Notes: generated from the letters alone by a model not told the origin. A stretch of DNA of 64,000 nucleotides from Blastomussa wellsi (GCA_947652115.1 OX393570.1:17712624-17776623); one strand, 5' to 3'; counted from the first letter of the stretch, positions 9,375 through 22,975 are shown. Numbers and translations: made by a program.

Positions 9375-12300
9375 ATGGATACATTACTTAAACCAGCCCT
9401 CAGTTCACAGACCTTATGTGGAGGCATTCAATTTCTTTTGTTTTCCATCTCCTTGGGTGCAGTAATTGGTGTTCTTCAACACTACCATGCCAACGATAGA
9501 CTGACATTTAACTGTTCTCCAAAGCCCAATGATTTCATTAAACAGCTCTGCTATGACAACTACATCTCTACCCTGAGCCGATGGTTGATTCCTCGGAATA
9601 TCGCTGCTGTTACTTATGGTGTTTTATGCGTTTGCTGGATTTGCTTCATTCTTTACGGTGCTGTCACATTACGGCGAATCAAGAGAGAGCAAGATGAAGA
9701 AAACAAAAGACAACGCCAGTGGAGAAAGTTTCTATGTTTGTACATTGCACATGTGTGCTTTCGACTTTTGTTCCTCTCAGTCATGATAACAATATTTTGC
9801 AGTTACCAGACTCTTAATCTGCCTTCAGTGTTTAAATGCAGCACATTTGCCCCTCGGACAAACACAACAAGAATTCCAGTCAACCAGACAGAAACACTGA
9901 TACAATGCAACGACCTTCATTACAAGGAGAAATCAAATCTCAACATTGCTATTATTGTCATCAAGGCCTGTATTGTTATACTTGCTATATTAGAGCTCTC
10001 TCATTTGTTAATAACCAAAGCGAAATTTCAGGAAAAATTACTTGGAGATGTGTTGGAAGTGGCAAACAGTCTTGACTTGAAAAACTTGTCACCAAGTAAT
10101 GAAGCTGCAGAAAACAGTTTGCAAGGTAAAACAGATAGTATCGAGAATTAATTATCAAATGTTAATAATTTCCTGGCCAGTTTTACCCATTGATACCTGG
10201 AGATTCTTGGGAAAAACGCACATTTTTCCTCTTCTTTAGCACTTCTCTCTTACATGTATCTGTTTGTTGCACAGTTGTCCTTCTACTTTGCTTTCAAAAA
10301 CATCTGAGAAACAACCAACCAGACGGCAAACATTTACTCTGGAGTAGCCAAGTGTAGGAAAAAGAAATTTTCCTCTGCATTTTTTCGCTCCAATTATTTT
10401 TAGCATTTTCAACGTGTTCTGAGTTCAATTAGGTCAACCACTCGACTTTGAATTGGGTATCATAATTATATTCCTTCTGTGGCTCTTGAGTAAATTTTCA
10501 GCCTAAGCTGTCTCTACCTTACCTTACTTCCCATAGATTTGTGTTTAGTTCACTTAATTTTCATGAAACTAGTACTTTTTGCAGCCTGAATTTCGACATC
10601 TTGTCATGCACTGAAATTCAGGCTATTATTTTCTTGATTTTTGTTACATTTCAATTACCACTGAGAGGGAGTTTTGCCCATTTTTAAACTTTTTCTTGCA
10701 CTTCACTCAAATCCCATTTTTGTGCTGCTCCCTGACTAACTGAACATCCCTGGGAGATACTTGCGTTATACATGATGGGGGTTCTGACGGAGCTTGGCAT
10801 TGCAAACCCAAAACAATACACGAGCCTGAAATTTTTGACCCAAAAAAATACCTGGCATCAAAATTTCCTACCCAAGACATACATCAATATGGATTTAATC
10901 AATCAAACGGACATTTTTTATGCTTTTTTTGCACATTGCTGAAAATTCGACTGAGTATTTTCCTGATCCACCGATCGCAACAAAACTTTCGCTCGGAGAT
11001 GTGACCCAAAAAATACACGTATATTATTTAAGACCTAACAAATATACCGGTATGTGACAGATCTCTTGACCCAATAAACTACCGAGCGTGTAAATTTTTA
11101 ACCCAAAAAATACAGTAGTCGAATTTCCCCGTCATGTTTACTGCGAGTACCCCCCCTCCCCCGCCCTGAGCTGAACATATAGAACAGGCTTGCAAACTAG
11201 GACAACCCACCCGATGTTTCTCACTGATTCTCATGGGTTAGGAGAGGGTTAAGTAGTCGAGGGTTTCCCCAGAAATGACTATTGATCCGCAAACTGAATG
11301 CTTTTCAGAAAAAAATTGAAATCATGCCAAAAACAAACATTTCGCAAATTAATGTTTAGTTTTCCTTCCATTTTTGAATGTACCTCGTTGATTAGTAATG
11401 CAATAGAAAAATTATGTACCGGTACCTGACTTTACCTTTGCGTATATTTTGTGTCAAATCAACTAAACTGCCCTACAATCGATTTTCTTGTTAAAATTCT
11501 TATTTCCAGCCGTGAGTGCCGCCAAAACTGCATTGAAAGCATCTATTAGGAGCCAAACAGAGTTCCAGCCCAAACTGATGGCCTCCTCAACCATTTCTAA
11601 CCCCAGGACTGATGATATATTCACCAATCTTTTGATACAACACGGTAGAAAGGACCTCTGTAAAAAGGATTTGACTTTGAAAAGAGGAGAATTTCTGGAC
11701 TATTATGGGCAAGTCACTAAAACCCAGGTCAAGAGCTGTGAAGAGATATTTGTTGGCAGTACCGAAGCTGAACACAACCCCAAATCTATTCTTCTCACTG
11801 GGAAAGCAGGGATTGGAAAGACTCTTTTTTCTCAAAAACTTGTCCGGGATTGGGCTGATGATAAACTATTTCAATCGCGAGAAAATTTGCAGACCCCAGA
11901 TATTAAGTTTGCGTACCTGTTGACATTCCGACAATTGAATTTGCTTGGGAATGAGCGGTTTTCTTTGCGAGAGCTCTTAAACTGTTCATCAGTACTGGAT
12001 GAGAACTCAATCATTGATAACCCGTTGTTTGAATACCTTGTTAATCACCCTGGGCAGGTTTTGATTATCATGGACGGTTTTGACGAGTATTCACAGCAAG
12101 ATTACATAGCTGGTAACTCAGAAGAACAGTATCCGAATGATGCTAGAGAAGCAATGCCGGTAGCCGCATTGTGTGCCAAACTTGCCAAAGGAAAGATATT
12201 GAAGAACTCTGTTGTTATGATAACATCAAGACCTGATGAATCTGATAAGATTGGAGGAATTCGCTTCGACCGTTATGTGGAAATCACAGGGTTTTCTCCA

Positions 12301-14100
12301 CAGCAGGTGAAAGAGTACATTGGAAAGTACTTCAAAGAAAACGAATCTATGAAGAACACTGTACTTGAACATGTCATGAACAATGAGAATCTTGTGAGCT
12401 TTGCTCACATCCCAGTCCTATGTTTTCTGATGTGTTTCTATTTAGAATATACAATTCAAGAATCCAAATGCACTGGTGATCTCCCTGTGTCAGCAACCGA
12501 CATTTATTCTGACGTTGTCAACATTTTTGAACTGAAACATAATGCCGAGTCAGAATACAAGACAAAGGAAATTCCTGAGGAACGCAAGCCATTAGATGTC
12601 GTCGAAAGCACATTTGATAAATTATCAGAGTTAGCAGCTCAACTGCTGTCCCAGCAAAGGTCAATTTTTGACGAAAGTGACATGGAAGAAAAGTTTAGAT
12701 CGGAAGAAATGGAAAAACTAAAAGGAAGTGGTCTTCTTCATTGTGGTCCACCCTTCAGAAAATCTGCTTTTGAAGCCAAGAAACAGTTAAGTTTTACTCA
12801 CCTTACCATCCATGAGTTTTTGGCTGCTCGTTGGCTTGTTATGACAAACCAAATTCCAAAAGATGATGTCTCTGAAATGGTCTTCCAATTCATGGCTGGT
12901 ATTTTATCAAAGAAAAGAGATGACAAACTAATGGCAAGATTACTGGAAAGTATTTCATATTCGCTGTGGGAACCCCTTCTCCTAAGAGCAAAGTGTCTCA
13001 ATGAATATCAAGACTTACAATTTGCTAAAAATGTCATAAAAAGTCATCCCCATCAGTACTCTGATGAAGATGGCCGAATGAGGTTTGACGAGTTGAATGA
13101 TGTGGACTGCATTGCAGTTTCATTTTTGCTGGATGCGATTAGTGAACTGAATGAAGAGGAAGCTACTGCAGCAAAACATGAAAGGTCTACTCAGTCATTT
13201 ACTGTTAATAAATTGGCCATCTTTTGGTCAGCTATAACAATGTCTGGAGTAAAACATATCTGTGAGTCACTGGAGAAAGAACAGTGTGCCATCACTGAAC
13301 TTATACTGCACCTGGGTGTTGATCCCATCACAGATACCAGTATTGCCAGGTGGTGTGAATCATTAGAACATTCAGGTTGTAATGTAACCACACTAAATCT
13401 TAGTGGAAACCAGATGACGGAAACTGGTGTTGCCAGATTGTGCAAAGCATTACAGCATTCAAGCTGTAAAGTAACCACACTACATCTGAGTCGTAGTCAG
13501 ATCACCGATACCTTAGTTGCCAGATTGTGTGACGCTTTGCAGCATTCAAGCTGTAAAGTAACCACACTAGATTTGAACAATAATCAGATTGCAGATACTG
13601 GTGTGGCCAGGTTGTGTGAAGCATTGCGACATTCAAGTAGCAAGGTAACCAACGTAAATCTGAGTTATAATCAGATCACAGATACCGGAGTTACCATGTT
13701 GTCTGAAGCATTACAGCATTCAAGCTGTAAAGTAACCACACTATATCTGAGTGGTTATCAGATCACCGATACTGGTATTGCCCGGTTGTGTGAATCATTG
13801 CAGCATTCAAGATGTAAAGTAACCACACTAGATCTGAGTAGTAATAACATTAACGATATCAGTGTTACTATGTTGTGTGAAGCATTGCAATACTCAAGCT
13901 GTAAAGTTACCACACTAAATCTGAGTAACAATAAGATCACCGATTCCAGTGTTATCAAAGTATGTGAAGCACTTAAGCATTCAGATTGTAAACTGACTTC
14001 GCTAAGCTTGCAAAGCAATCTCATTAGTGAGACACCTAAGCAATCTCTTTTAACTTTTGTTCGGCAGGAAAGACCAGATTTAATACTCGATCTGTATTAA
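9375..14100 (+). CDS. NLR gene A: four-pass membrane domain-NACHT-LRR
   Basis: There are two exons. Exon 1 follows an acceptor-like ttatttccag at 9367, starts at ATG 9375 and ends at 10125 (CAAG|gtaaaa). Exon 2 is 11510-14100 (ttatttccag|CC). The phase-1 junction makes an Ala codon and keeps the frame, giving 1,113 residues. Residues 15-37, 76-99, 119-142 and 189-213 are hydrophobic spans. Loop 1 has Cys47 and Cys59 (CYD) and loop 2 has Cys155 and Cys178 with sequons NTT and NQT. The CYD..IS..RW stretch and the EK..-ILELSHLL stretch resemble connexins, although connexins have three cysteines per loop and pannexins/innexins have two. The cytosolic part has a FISNA-like segment (TDDIFTNLL), Walker A GKAGIGKT (348-355), Walker B VLIIMDGFDE (434-443), sensor TSRP (489-492), an LTIHEFLAA motif, and about nine 29-residue LRRs (from about 852). 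Predicted: a membrane-anchored NLR, possibly a channel. Function is inferred. Confidence 0.85.
10126..11509 (+). other. Gene A phase-1 intron
   Basis: A 1,384-base intron has consensus ends (gtaaaa and ttatttccag). It contains no other recognisable exon. An alternative readthrough of exon 1 stops ten codons after the donor (GKTDSIEN and stop), which would give a stand-alone four-pass protein of 258 residues if the intron were retained. Confidence 0.75.
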
Positions 14101-14149
14101 TTTCTTAAAATAAAACATACGAAATATCACCAGAATTCACATGTACATA

Positions 14150-14560
14150 TTATTTTATAATATAGATAGGATTCTACGCACGCTCTGATTGGTCAAAAAC
14201 CCATGTTTTATCACAGTATAAAACATAGAAAAAGCGTGTTTTATTGTTTTTCGCCAGCTTTGCTCTAGTGGAAAGTCGCAAGCTAAGAAATGGCGGAGAA
14301 CATTTTCTACCAAGAAATTCCCGACAAATTCGGAGCCAGGTTGCAGAAATTGTCGAGGAAACGTCTAAGTTCGAGAGGAAAGTAGAAGAAGCGAAATCAA
14401 ATTGCTTCAGTTTCTCGATTGTGCGTGTTTTGTTGTTTTTACTCGCGGCGTATAAAATCTCTGTCTGCGGCTCATTTTTTCTAGATTTGCCTCGTGTTCT
14501 CAAATGCCCGTTGCGTTTTATGACAGTATAGTTTTTTTGGCTTAGGCTTCTTTATTTGTT
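14150..14560. mobile_element. Old insertion in the 3' UTR of gene A
   Basis: Gene B has a short 3' UTR in which the stop is followed within about 230 bases by a conserved tail (TTTGCAAATAAAGGTTTT). In gene A the matching tail lies nearly 700 bases after the stop. The extra material holds a TGATTGGTCAAAAA stretch typical of transposon flanks and a 31-codon ATGGCGGAG ORF (14290-14385). The same insertion is in gene C (about 59016-59420), so it predates the A/C duplication and postdates the split from B. The element family is unknown. Confidence 0.5.
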
Positions 14561-14775
14561 AAATAATGAATATTTTATGAGTTATAAAATGTTTCTTTAA
14601 TTCTCGGTAACAATGGTTTAATATCAAATTATAAGGAGTTGTAAATATATAGAACAATATCAGCGTTAGAAAGTGAAAATCGAAGCTTGCTAGGAAGAAA
14701 ATTAAAAATTTCCAGCTCAATGTAATTGCGTCGATGTTTAACAAGTAAAGAGCGACATTTTGTTACATTTTTGTA

Positions 14776-14781
14776 AATAAA
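14776..14781 (+). terminator. Polyadenylation signal of gene A
   Basis: AATAAA lies in the context TTTTTGTAAATAAAGGTTTT, conserved at the same relative place in genes B and C, followed by a GT-rich stretch. An earlier AATAAA at 14109 is an alternative. Confidence 0.55.
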
Positions 14782-14952
14782 GGTTTTTGAGTGGACACAA
14801 GCTGGTATTGCTGGCTTGGCCGTTTTTAGGGGGAGGGGGTGAAGCAAAGATTGGATACCTTTAATTGAAGGAAACTTCCTGATAAAGGAATTGAACAGAA
14901 AATTTGGATCATGCATTCATCGTTTCTGGGAAATTAAAGCAATGTCACGATA

Positions 14953-15740
14953 TTTTGAGTTATTTTTCGCAACGAACCAAACCTTAAAACATAGGAAACC
15001 TTAAACTAATAGGTTACAAAGGAAAAAACAACAAAGAAGTGATACTAAAAAAAATGCAGTTGTGACAGATTAAAATAAAGCGTGCGGAAGATTTAGAAGA
15101 GTTAGAAAAGCAAGGTCCACAGCACTTAAAACTAAAAAATAACGCGTTATTTTTAATGCGAATTTCTTTTTAAATTCGTGTTAATTTTATTCGCTATTAT
15201 ACTCTGGTCGTTTGGCGGTTTAAGCCAATTTTTAGTGATGTTTTGCGGGTTCATTCACATTTACCTGGCGGCTTACGGTCAAGAAATTTTTGCGCGGTTA
15301 CGGAAAATTATAACTTTTTCTTGCGGTTTTCGAGCAGTTCTTTGGTGGCTGTCAAACTCATTCAAGCAGAATTAAGACACTTGTGAGACTAAGCGGTCGC
15401 TTATTTCTTAATTCCCCTTGAAGCCTGCCTTCTCAAACTTTTCCCTCAACAAAAGATTCGTTTTTTAGGGCTAGAGCAACTATTAGCAAGGTTGATACTA
15501 GGCTCCATTTCCGTCACTCTCTCCGGGGTCCGGTCTTCGTTCCTCCCCGAGAGGAGAGCGCGGGCTCCGGTTCCCGAACAGCGGCTGGTAATCGAGCGTC
15601 GGTTGATACTACATGAAAAAATAGACTTTCCGAGACACCAACACGACGAGAACCCATAACGCACCGTTGCAACCGTGTACAGCTGGTTCGCCCTGAGTTG
15701 GTGATCGTTAGCACGGTGGAAGAACACAGACTAAACCGTC
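14953..15740. other. Flank between gene A and the 9-bp array; no gene seen
   Basis: This is AT-rich sequence followed by a more GC-rich segment (15500-15610). Short ORFs on both strands (15178-15375 plus; 15446-15727 minus) recur in the right duplication copy at 63512-64000, but the copies are too recent for that to show selection. The segment is probably part of a dispersed repeat. No splice-supported exon is seen. Confidence 0.5.
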
Positions 15741-15746
15741 TTGATC

Positions 15747-18700
15747 AGTACACCGACTACACTGGCTACACTAACTATACTCACTACACCGACTACAGGG
15801 ACTGCACTGACTACACCGAGTAAACTGCTGACTACAGGGACTACGCTGGCTACAGTGACTAAACGGACTACAGGGACTACACTGACTGCACTAACTACGG
15901 GAACTACAGGGACTACAGGGACTACGCTGGCTACAGGGACTACAGTGACTACAGGGACTACACTGACTACAGGGACTACACTGACTACAGTGACTACAGG
16001 GACTACAGGGACTACACTAACTACAGGGACTATACTGACTACAGGGACTACAGGGACTACAGTGACTACACTAACTACAGGGACTACACTGACTACAGTG
16101 ACTACAGGGACTACAGGGACTACACTAACTACAGGGACTATACTGACTACAGGGACTACACCAACTACAGGGACTACACTGACCACTGACTACAGGGACT
16201 TCACTGACTACAGGGACTTCACTGACTACAGGGACTTCACTGACTACAGGGACTACACTGGCTACACTGACTACACTGACTACACTGACTACAGGGACTT
16301 CACTGACTACAGGGACTTCACTGACTACAGGGACTACACTGACTACACTGACTACAGGGACTACAGGGACTTCAGGGACCTCACTGACTACAGTGACTAC
16401 ACTGACTACAGGGACTTCACTGACTACAGGGACTTCACTGACTACAGGGACTACACTGACTACACTGACTACAGGGACTACAGGGACTTCAGGGACTTCA
16501 CTGACTACAGTGACTACACTGACTAAAGGGACTTCACTGACTACAGGGACTTCACTGACTACAGTGACTACACTGACTACACTGACTACACTTACTACAC
16601 TGGCTACAGGGACTACACTGACTACACTGACTACACTGACTACACTGACTACAGGGACTACATTGGCTACAGGGACTACACTGACTACACTGACTACACT
16701 GACTACACTGACTACAGGGACTACAATGACTACAGGGACTACACTGACTACAGGGACTATACTGACTACAGGGACTACACTGACTACAGTGACTACACTG
16801 ACTACAGGGACTATACTGACTACAGGGACTACACTGACTACAGGGACTACAGTGACTACACTGACTACAGGGACTACACTGACTACAGGGACTACACTGA
16901 CTACAGGGACTACACTGACTACAGGGACTACAGGGACTACACTGGCTACAGGGACTACACTGACTACACTGACTACAGGGACTACACTGACTACACTGAC
17001 TACAGGGACTACACTGACTACACTGACTACAGGGACTACAGGGACTACACTGGCTGCAGGGACTACACTGACTACAGGGACTACACTGACTACAGGGACT
17101 ACACTAACTACAGGGACTACACTGACTACAGGGGCTACACTAACTACAGGGACTACACTGGCTACAGGGACTACACTAACTACACTGACTACACTGACTA
17201 CACTGGCTACAGGGACTACACTGACTACACTGACTACACTGACTACACTGACTACAGGGACTACACTAACTACAGGGACTACTGACTACAGGGACTACAC
17301 TGGCTACAGGGACTACACTGACTACACTGACTACAGGGACTACAATGACTACAGGGACTACACTGACTACAGGGACTATACTGACTACAGGGACTACACT
17401 AACTACAGGGACTACACTGACTACAGGGACTACACTGACTACAGGGACTACACTAACTACACTGACTACAGGGACTACACTGACTACACTGACTACAGGG
17501 ACTACACTGACTACAGGGACTACACTGACTACATGGACTACACTGACTACAGGGACTACAGGGACTACACTGGCTACAGGGACTACACTGACTACACTGA
17601 CTACAGGGACTACACTGACTACACTGACTACACTGACTACAGGGACTACACTGACTACACTGACTACAGTGACTACAGGGACTACACTGGCTACAGGGAC
17701 TACACTGACTACACTGACTACAGGGACTACACTGACTACAGGGACTACACTAACTACAGGGACTACTGACTACAGGGACTACTGACTACAGGGACTACGC
17801 TGGCTACAGGGACTACACTGACTACACTGACTACAGGGACTACACTGACTACACTGACTACACTGACTACAGGGACTACACTGACTACACTGACTACACT
17901 GACTACAGGGGCTACACTGACTACAGGGACTATACTGACTACAGGGACTACACTGACTACAGGGACTACACTGACTACAGGGACTACACTGACTACAGGG
18001 ACTATACTGACTACAGGGACTACACTGACTACAGGGACTACACTGACTACAGGGACTACACTGACTACAGGGACTACACTGACTACAGGGACTATACTGA
18101 CTACAGGGACTACACTGACTACAGTGACTACACTGACTACACTGACTGCAGGGACTACAGGGACTACACTGACTACAGGGACTACACTGACTACAGGGAC
18201 TACACTGACTACACTGACTACAGGGACTACAGGGACTACACTGACTACAGGGACTACACTGACTACAGGGACTACACTAACTACACTGACTACAGGGACT
18301 ACACTGACTACACTGACTACAGGGACTACACTGACTACAGGGACTACACTGACTACATGGACTACACTGACTACAGGGACTACAGGGACTACACTGGCTA
18401 CAGGGACTACACTGACTACAGGGACTACACTGACTACACTGACTACACTGACTACAGGGACTACACTGACTACACTGACTACAGTGACTACAGGGACTAC
18501 ACTGGCTACAGGGACTACACTGACTACACTGACTACAGGGACTACACTGACTACAGGGACTACACTAACTACAGGGACTACTGACTACAGGGACTACGCT
18601 GGCTACAGGGACTACACTGACTACAGGGGCTACACTAACTACAGGGACTACTGACTACAGGGACTACGCTGGCTACAGGGACTACACTGACTACACTGAC

Positions 18701-21700
18701 TACAGGGACTACACTGACTACACTGACTACAGGGACTACACTGACTACACTGACTACACTGACTACAGGGGCTACACTGACTACAGGGACTATACTGACT
18801 ACAGGGACTACACTGACTACAGGGACTACACTGACTACAGGGACTACACTGACTACAGGGACTATACTGACTACAGGGACTACACTGACTACAGGGACTA
18901 CACTGACTACAGGGACTACACTGCCTACAGGGACTACACTGACTACAGGGACTATACTGACTACAGGGACTACACTGACTACAGTGACTACACTGACTAC
19001 ACTGACTGCAGGGACTACAGGGACTACACTGACTACAGGGACTACACTGACTACAGGGACTACACTGACTACACTGACTACAGGGACTACAGGGACTACA
19101 CTGACTACAGGGACTACACTGACTACAGGGACTACGCTGACTACAGGGACTACAGGGACTACACTGGCTACAGGGACTACACTGACTACAGGGACTACAC
19201 TGACTACACTGACTACAGGGACTACACTTGCTACAGGGACTACAGGGACTACACTGGCTACAGGGACTACACTGACTACACTGACTACACTGACTACACT
19301 GGCTAAAGGGACTACACTGACTACAGGGACTACAGGGACTACACTGGCTACAGGGACTACACTGACTACACTGACTGCACTGACTACACTGGCTACAGGG
19401 ACTACACTGACTACAGGGACTACACTGACTACAGGGGCTACACTAACTACAGGGACTACACTGGCTACAGGGACTACACTAACTACAGGGACTACACTAA
19501 CTACAGGGATTACGCTGGCTACAGGGACTACACTGGCTACACGGACTACACTGACTACAGGGGCTACACTGACTACAGGGACTATACTGACTACAGGGAC
19601 TACACTGACTACAGGGACTACACTGGCTACAGGGACTACACTAACTACAGGGATTACGCTGGCTACAGGGACTACACTGGCTACACGGACTACACTGACT
19701 ACAGGGGCTACACTGACTACAGGAACTATACTGACTACAGGGACTACACTGACTACAGGGGCTACACTGACTACAGGGACTATACTGACTACAGGGACTA
19801 CACTGACTACAGGGACTACGCTGGCTACAGGGACTATACTGACTACACGGACTACAGGGACTAATCTAACTACAGGGACTACACTAACTACAGGGACTAC
19901 GCTGGCTACAGGGACTACACTAACTACAGGGACTGCACTGGCTACAGGGACTACACTGACTACACTAACTACAGGGACTACACTGGCTACAGGGACTACA
20001 CTAACTACAGGGACTGCACTGGCTACAGGGACTACACTGACTACACTGACTACAGGGACTACACTGGCTACACTGGCTACAGGGGCTACACTGATTACAC
20101 TGGCTACAGGGACTACACTGACTACACTGGCTACAGGGACTACACTGGCTACACTGACTACAGGGGCTACACTGACTACAGGGGCTACACTGACTACACT
20201 GACTACACTGACTACAGGGACTACACTGACTACAGGGACTACAGTGACTACAGGGACTACAGTGACTACAGGGACTTCACTGACTACAGGGACTACACTG
20301 ACTACACTGACTACAGGGACTACACTGACTACAGGGACTACATTGAGTACACTAACTACAGGGACTACACTGACTACAGGGACTACACTGACTACAGGGA
20401 CTACAATGACTACAGGGACTACACTGACTACACTGACTACACTGACTACAGCGACTACACTGACTACATGGAGTACACTGACTACAGGGACTACACTGAC
20501 TACACTGACTACAGGGACTACACTGACTACACTGACTACACTGACTACAGGGACTACAGGGGCTACACTGACTACAGGGACTACACTGACTACAGGGACT
20601 ACAATGACTACAGGGACTACACTGACTACAGGGACTACAATGACTACAGGGACTACACTGACTACACTGACTACACTGACTACAGCGACTACACTGACTA
20701 CACTGTCTACAGGGACTACACTGACTACAGGGACTACACTGACTACACTGACTACAGGGACTACACTGACTATAGGGACTACACTGACTACAGGGACTAC
20801 ACTGACTACAGGGACTACACTGACTACACTGACTACAGGGTCTACACTGACTACAGGGACCACACTGACTACACTGACTACAGGGACTACACTGACTACA
20901 GGGGCTACACTGACTACACTGACTACAGGGACTACACTGACTACAGGGACTACACTGACTACAGGGACTACACTAACTACAGGGACTACATTGGCTACAA
21001 AGACTACACTGACTACAGGGACTGCAGTGACTACAGGGACTACACTGACTGCACTGACTACACTGACTACACTGACTACAGGGACTACACTGACTACACT
21101 GACTACAGGGACTACACTGACTACAGGGACTACACTGACTACACTGACTACACTGACTACACTGACTACACTGACTACAGGGACTGCACTGACTGCACTG
21201 ACTACAGTGACTACACTGACTGCACTGACTACAGTGACTACACTGACTACACTGACTACAGGGACTACACTGACTGCACTGACTACAGGGACTACTCTGA
21301 CTACACTAACTATAGGGACTACACTGACTACAGGGACTACACTGACTACACTGACTACAGAGACTACACTGACTACACTGACTACAGGGACTGCACTGAC
21401 TGCACTGACTACAGTGACTACACTGACTGCACTGACTACAGTGACTACACTGACTACACTGACTACAGGGACTACACTGACTGCACTGACTACAGGGACT
21501 ACTCTGACTACACTAACTATAGGGACTACACTGACTACAGGGACTACACTGACTACAGGGACTACAGGGACTACAGTGACTGCAGGGACTACAGGGACTA
21601 CACTGACTACACTGACTACAGGGACTACAGGGACTACACTGGTTACAGGGACTACACTGACTACAGGGACTACACTGACTACAGGGACTACACTGACTGC

Positions 21701-22975
21701 ACTGACTACACTAACTACACTGACTACAGGGACTACACTGACTGCACTGACTACAAGGACTTCACTGACTACACTGACTACAGGGACTACACTGACTACA
21801 CTGACTACAGGGACTACAGTGACTGCACTGACTACATTGACTACACTGACTGCACTGACTACACTGACTACACTGACTACAGGGACTACACTGACTACAC
21901 TGACTACAGGGACTACAGTGAGTGCACTGACTACTGGGACTACACTGACTACACTAACTACAGGGACTACACTGACTACACTGACTACAGAGACTACACT
22001 GACTACACTGACTACAGGGACTGCACTGACTGCACTGACTACAGTGACTACACTGACTGCACTGGCTACAGTGACTACACTGACTACACTGACTACAGGG
22101 ACTACACTGACTGCACTGACTACAGGGACTACTCTGACTACACTAACTATAGGGACTACACTGACTACAGGGACTACACTGACTACAGGGACTACAGGGA
22201 CTACAGGGACTACACTGGTTACTGGGACTACACTGACTACAGGGACTACACTGACTGCACTGACTACAGGGACTACACTGACTACACTAACTACACTGAC
22301 TACAGGGACTACACTGACTGCACTGACTACAGGGACTACACTGACTACACTGACTACAGGGACTACACTGACTACACTGACTACAGGGACTACAGGGACT
22401 ACAGTGAGTGCACTGACTACTGGGACTACACTGACTACACTGACTACAGGGACTACAGTGACTACACTGACTACAGGGACTGCACTGACTGCACTGACTA
22501 CAGGGACTGCACTGACTGCACTGACTACAGTGACTACACTGACTGCACTGACTACAGTGACTGCACTGACTACAGGGACTACACTGACTACACTGACTAC
22601 AGGGACTGCACTGACTGCACTGACTACAGTGACTACACTGACTGCACTGACTACAGTGACTGCACTGACTACAGGGACTACACTGACTACAGGGACTACT
22701 CTGACTACACTAACTATAGGGACTACACTGACTACAGGGACTACACTGACTACAGGGACTACAGGGACTACACTGACTTCAGAGACTACACTGACTGCAG
22801 GGACTACACTCACTGCAGGGACTACACTGACTGCGGGGACTACACTGACTACAGGGACTACTGGGACTACACTAACTGCACTGAGCAAACAGACTACACG
22901 GACTACACCCGCCACCGACTACACTGACTACTCTGCCTGTACCGACTACAGCGGCTACAGTGACTCTTACCCACC
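15747..22975. repeat. 7.2-kb tandem array of 9-bp units
   Basis: About 800 head-to-tail 9-mers, almost all ACTACACTG or ACTACAGGG with single-base variants (GCTACAGGG, ACTGCACTG, ACTATACTG). Higher-order repeats are visible: the block starting near 17795 recurs near 18661 (period about 866), and blocks around 21180, 21390 and 22020 are near copies. Because 9 is a multiple of 3, open frames persist. Plus strand: Thr-Thr-Leu/Gly repeats (for example 18984-22997) and Asp-Tyr-Thr/Arg repeats (20468-22927). Minus strand: Val-Val-Ser/Pro repeats (22915-18635). No signal peptide, splice site or flanking domain supports any of them as a gene. It is best treated as a minisatellite unless expression is shown. 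Confidence 0.95.

Larger units (their letters stand above)
7389..15665 (+). repeat. Segmental duplication, left copy
   Basis: This block matches 52242-64000 in the same orientation, base for base apart from scattered substitutions and small indels. It includes gene A, its flanks and the region downstream to at least 15665, where the right copy runs out of window. Left breakpoint: the shared sequence starts at ATTTACAGCGGTGAATTTGCG in both copies, and the sequences to the left are unrelated. The right copy has about 3.5 kb in place of 62 bases at 14953-15014. Confidence 0.95.

Noticed and set aside
11488..11509. Translation start at TTG 11488 for gene A (and TTG 56354 for C)
   Set aside because: These codons lie inside the polypyrimidine tract of the splice acceptor. 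The exon begins at 11510 and 56376.
11587..14024. Antisense ORFs of 60-95 codons inside the NACHT-LRR exons
   Set aside because: They mirror the codon pattern of the sense gene and recur in A, B and C for that reason alone.
15178..15375. Small hydrophobic 65-residue protein, repeated at 63512-63709
   Set aside because: It starts with a non-ATG codon, and its conservation is explained by the recent segmental duplication. The sequence looks like a dispersed repeat.
18635..22915. Minus-strand ORF of 1,426 codons (Val-Val-Ser/Pro repeats) and plus-strand ORFs of 1,337 and 819 codons as real genes
   Set aside because: They are translations of the same 9-base array in different frames, with no start context, signal peptide, domain or splice support. 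Kept only as a finding to test.
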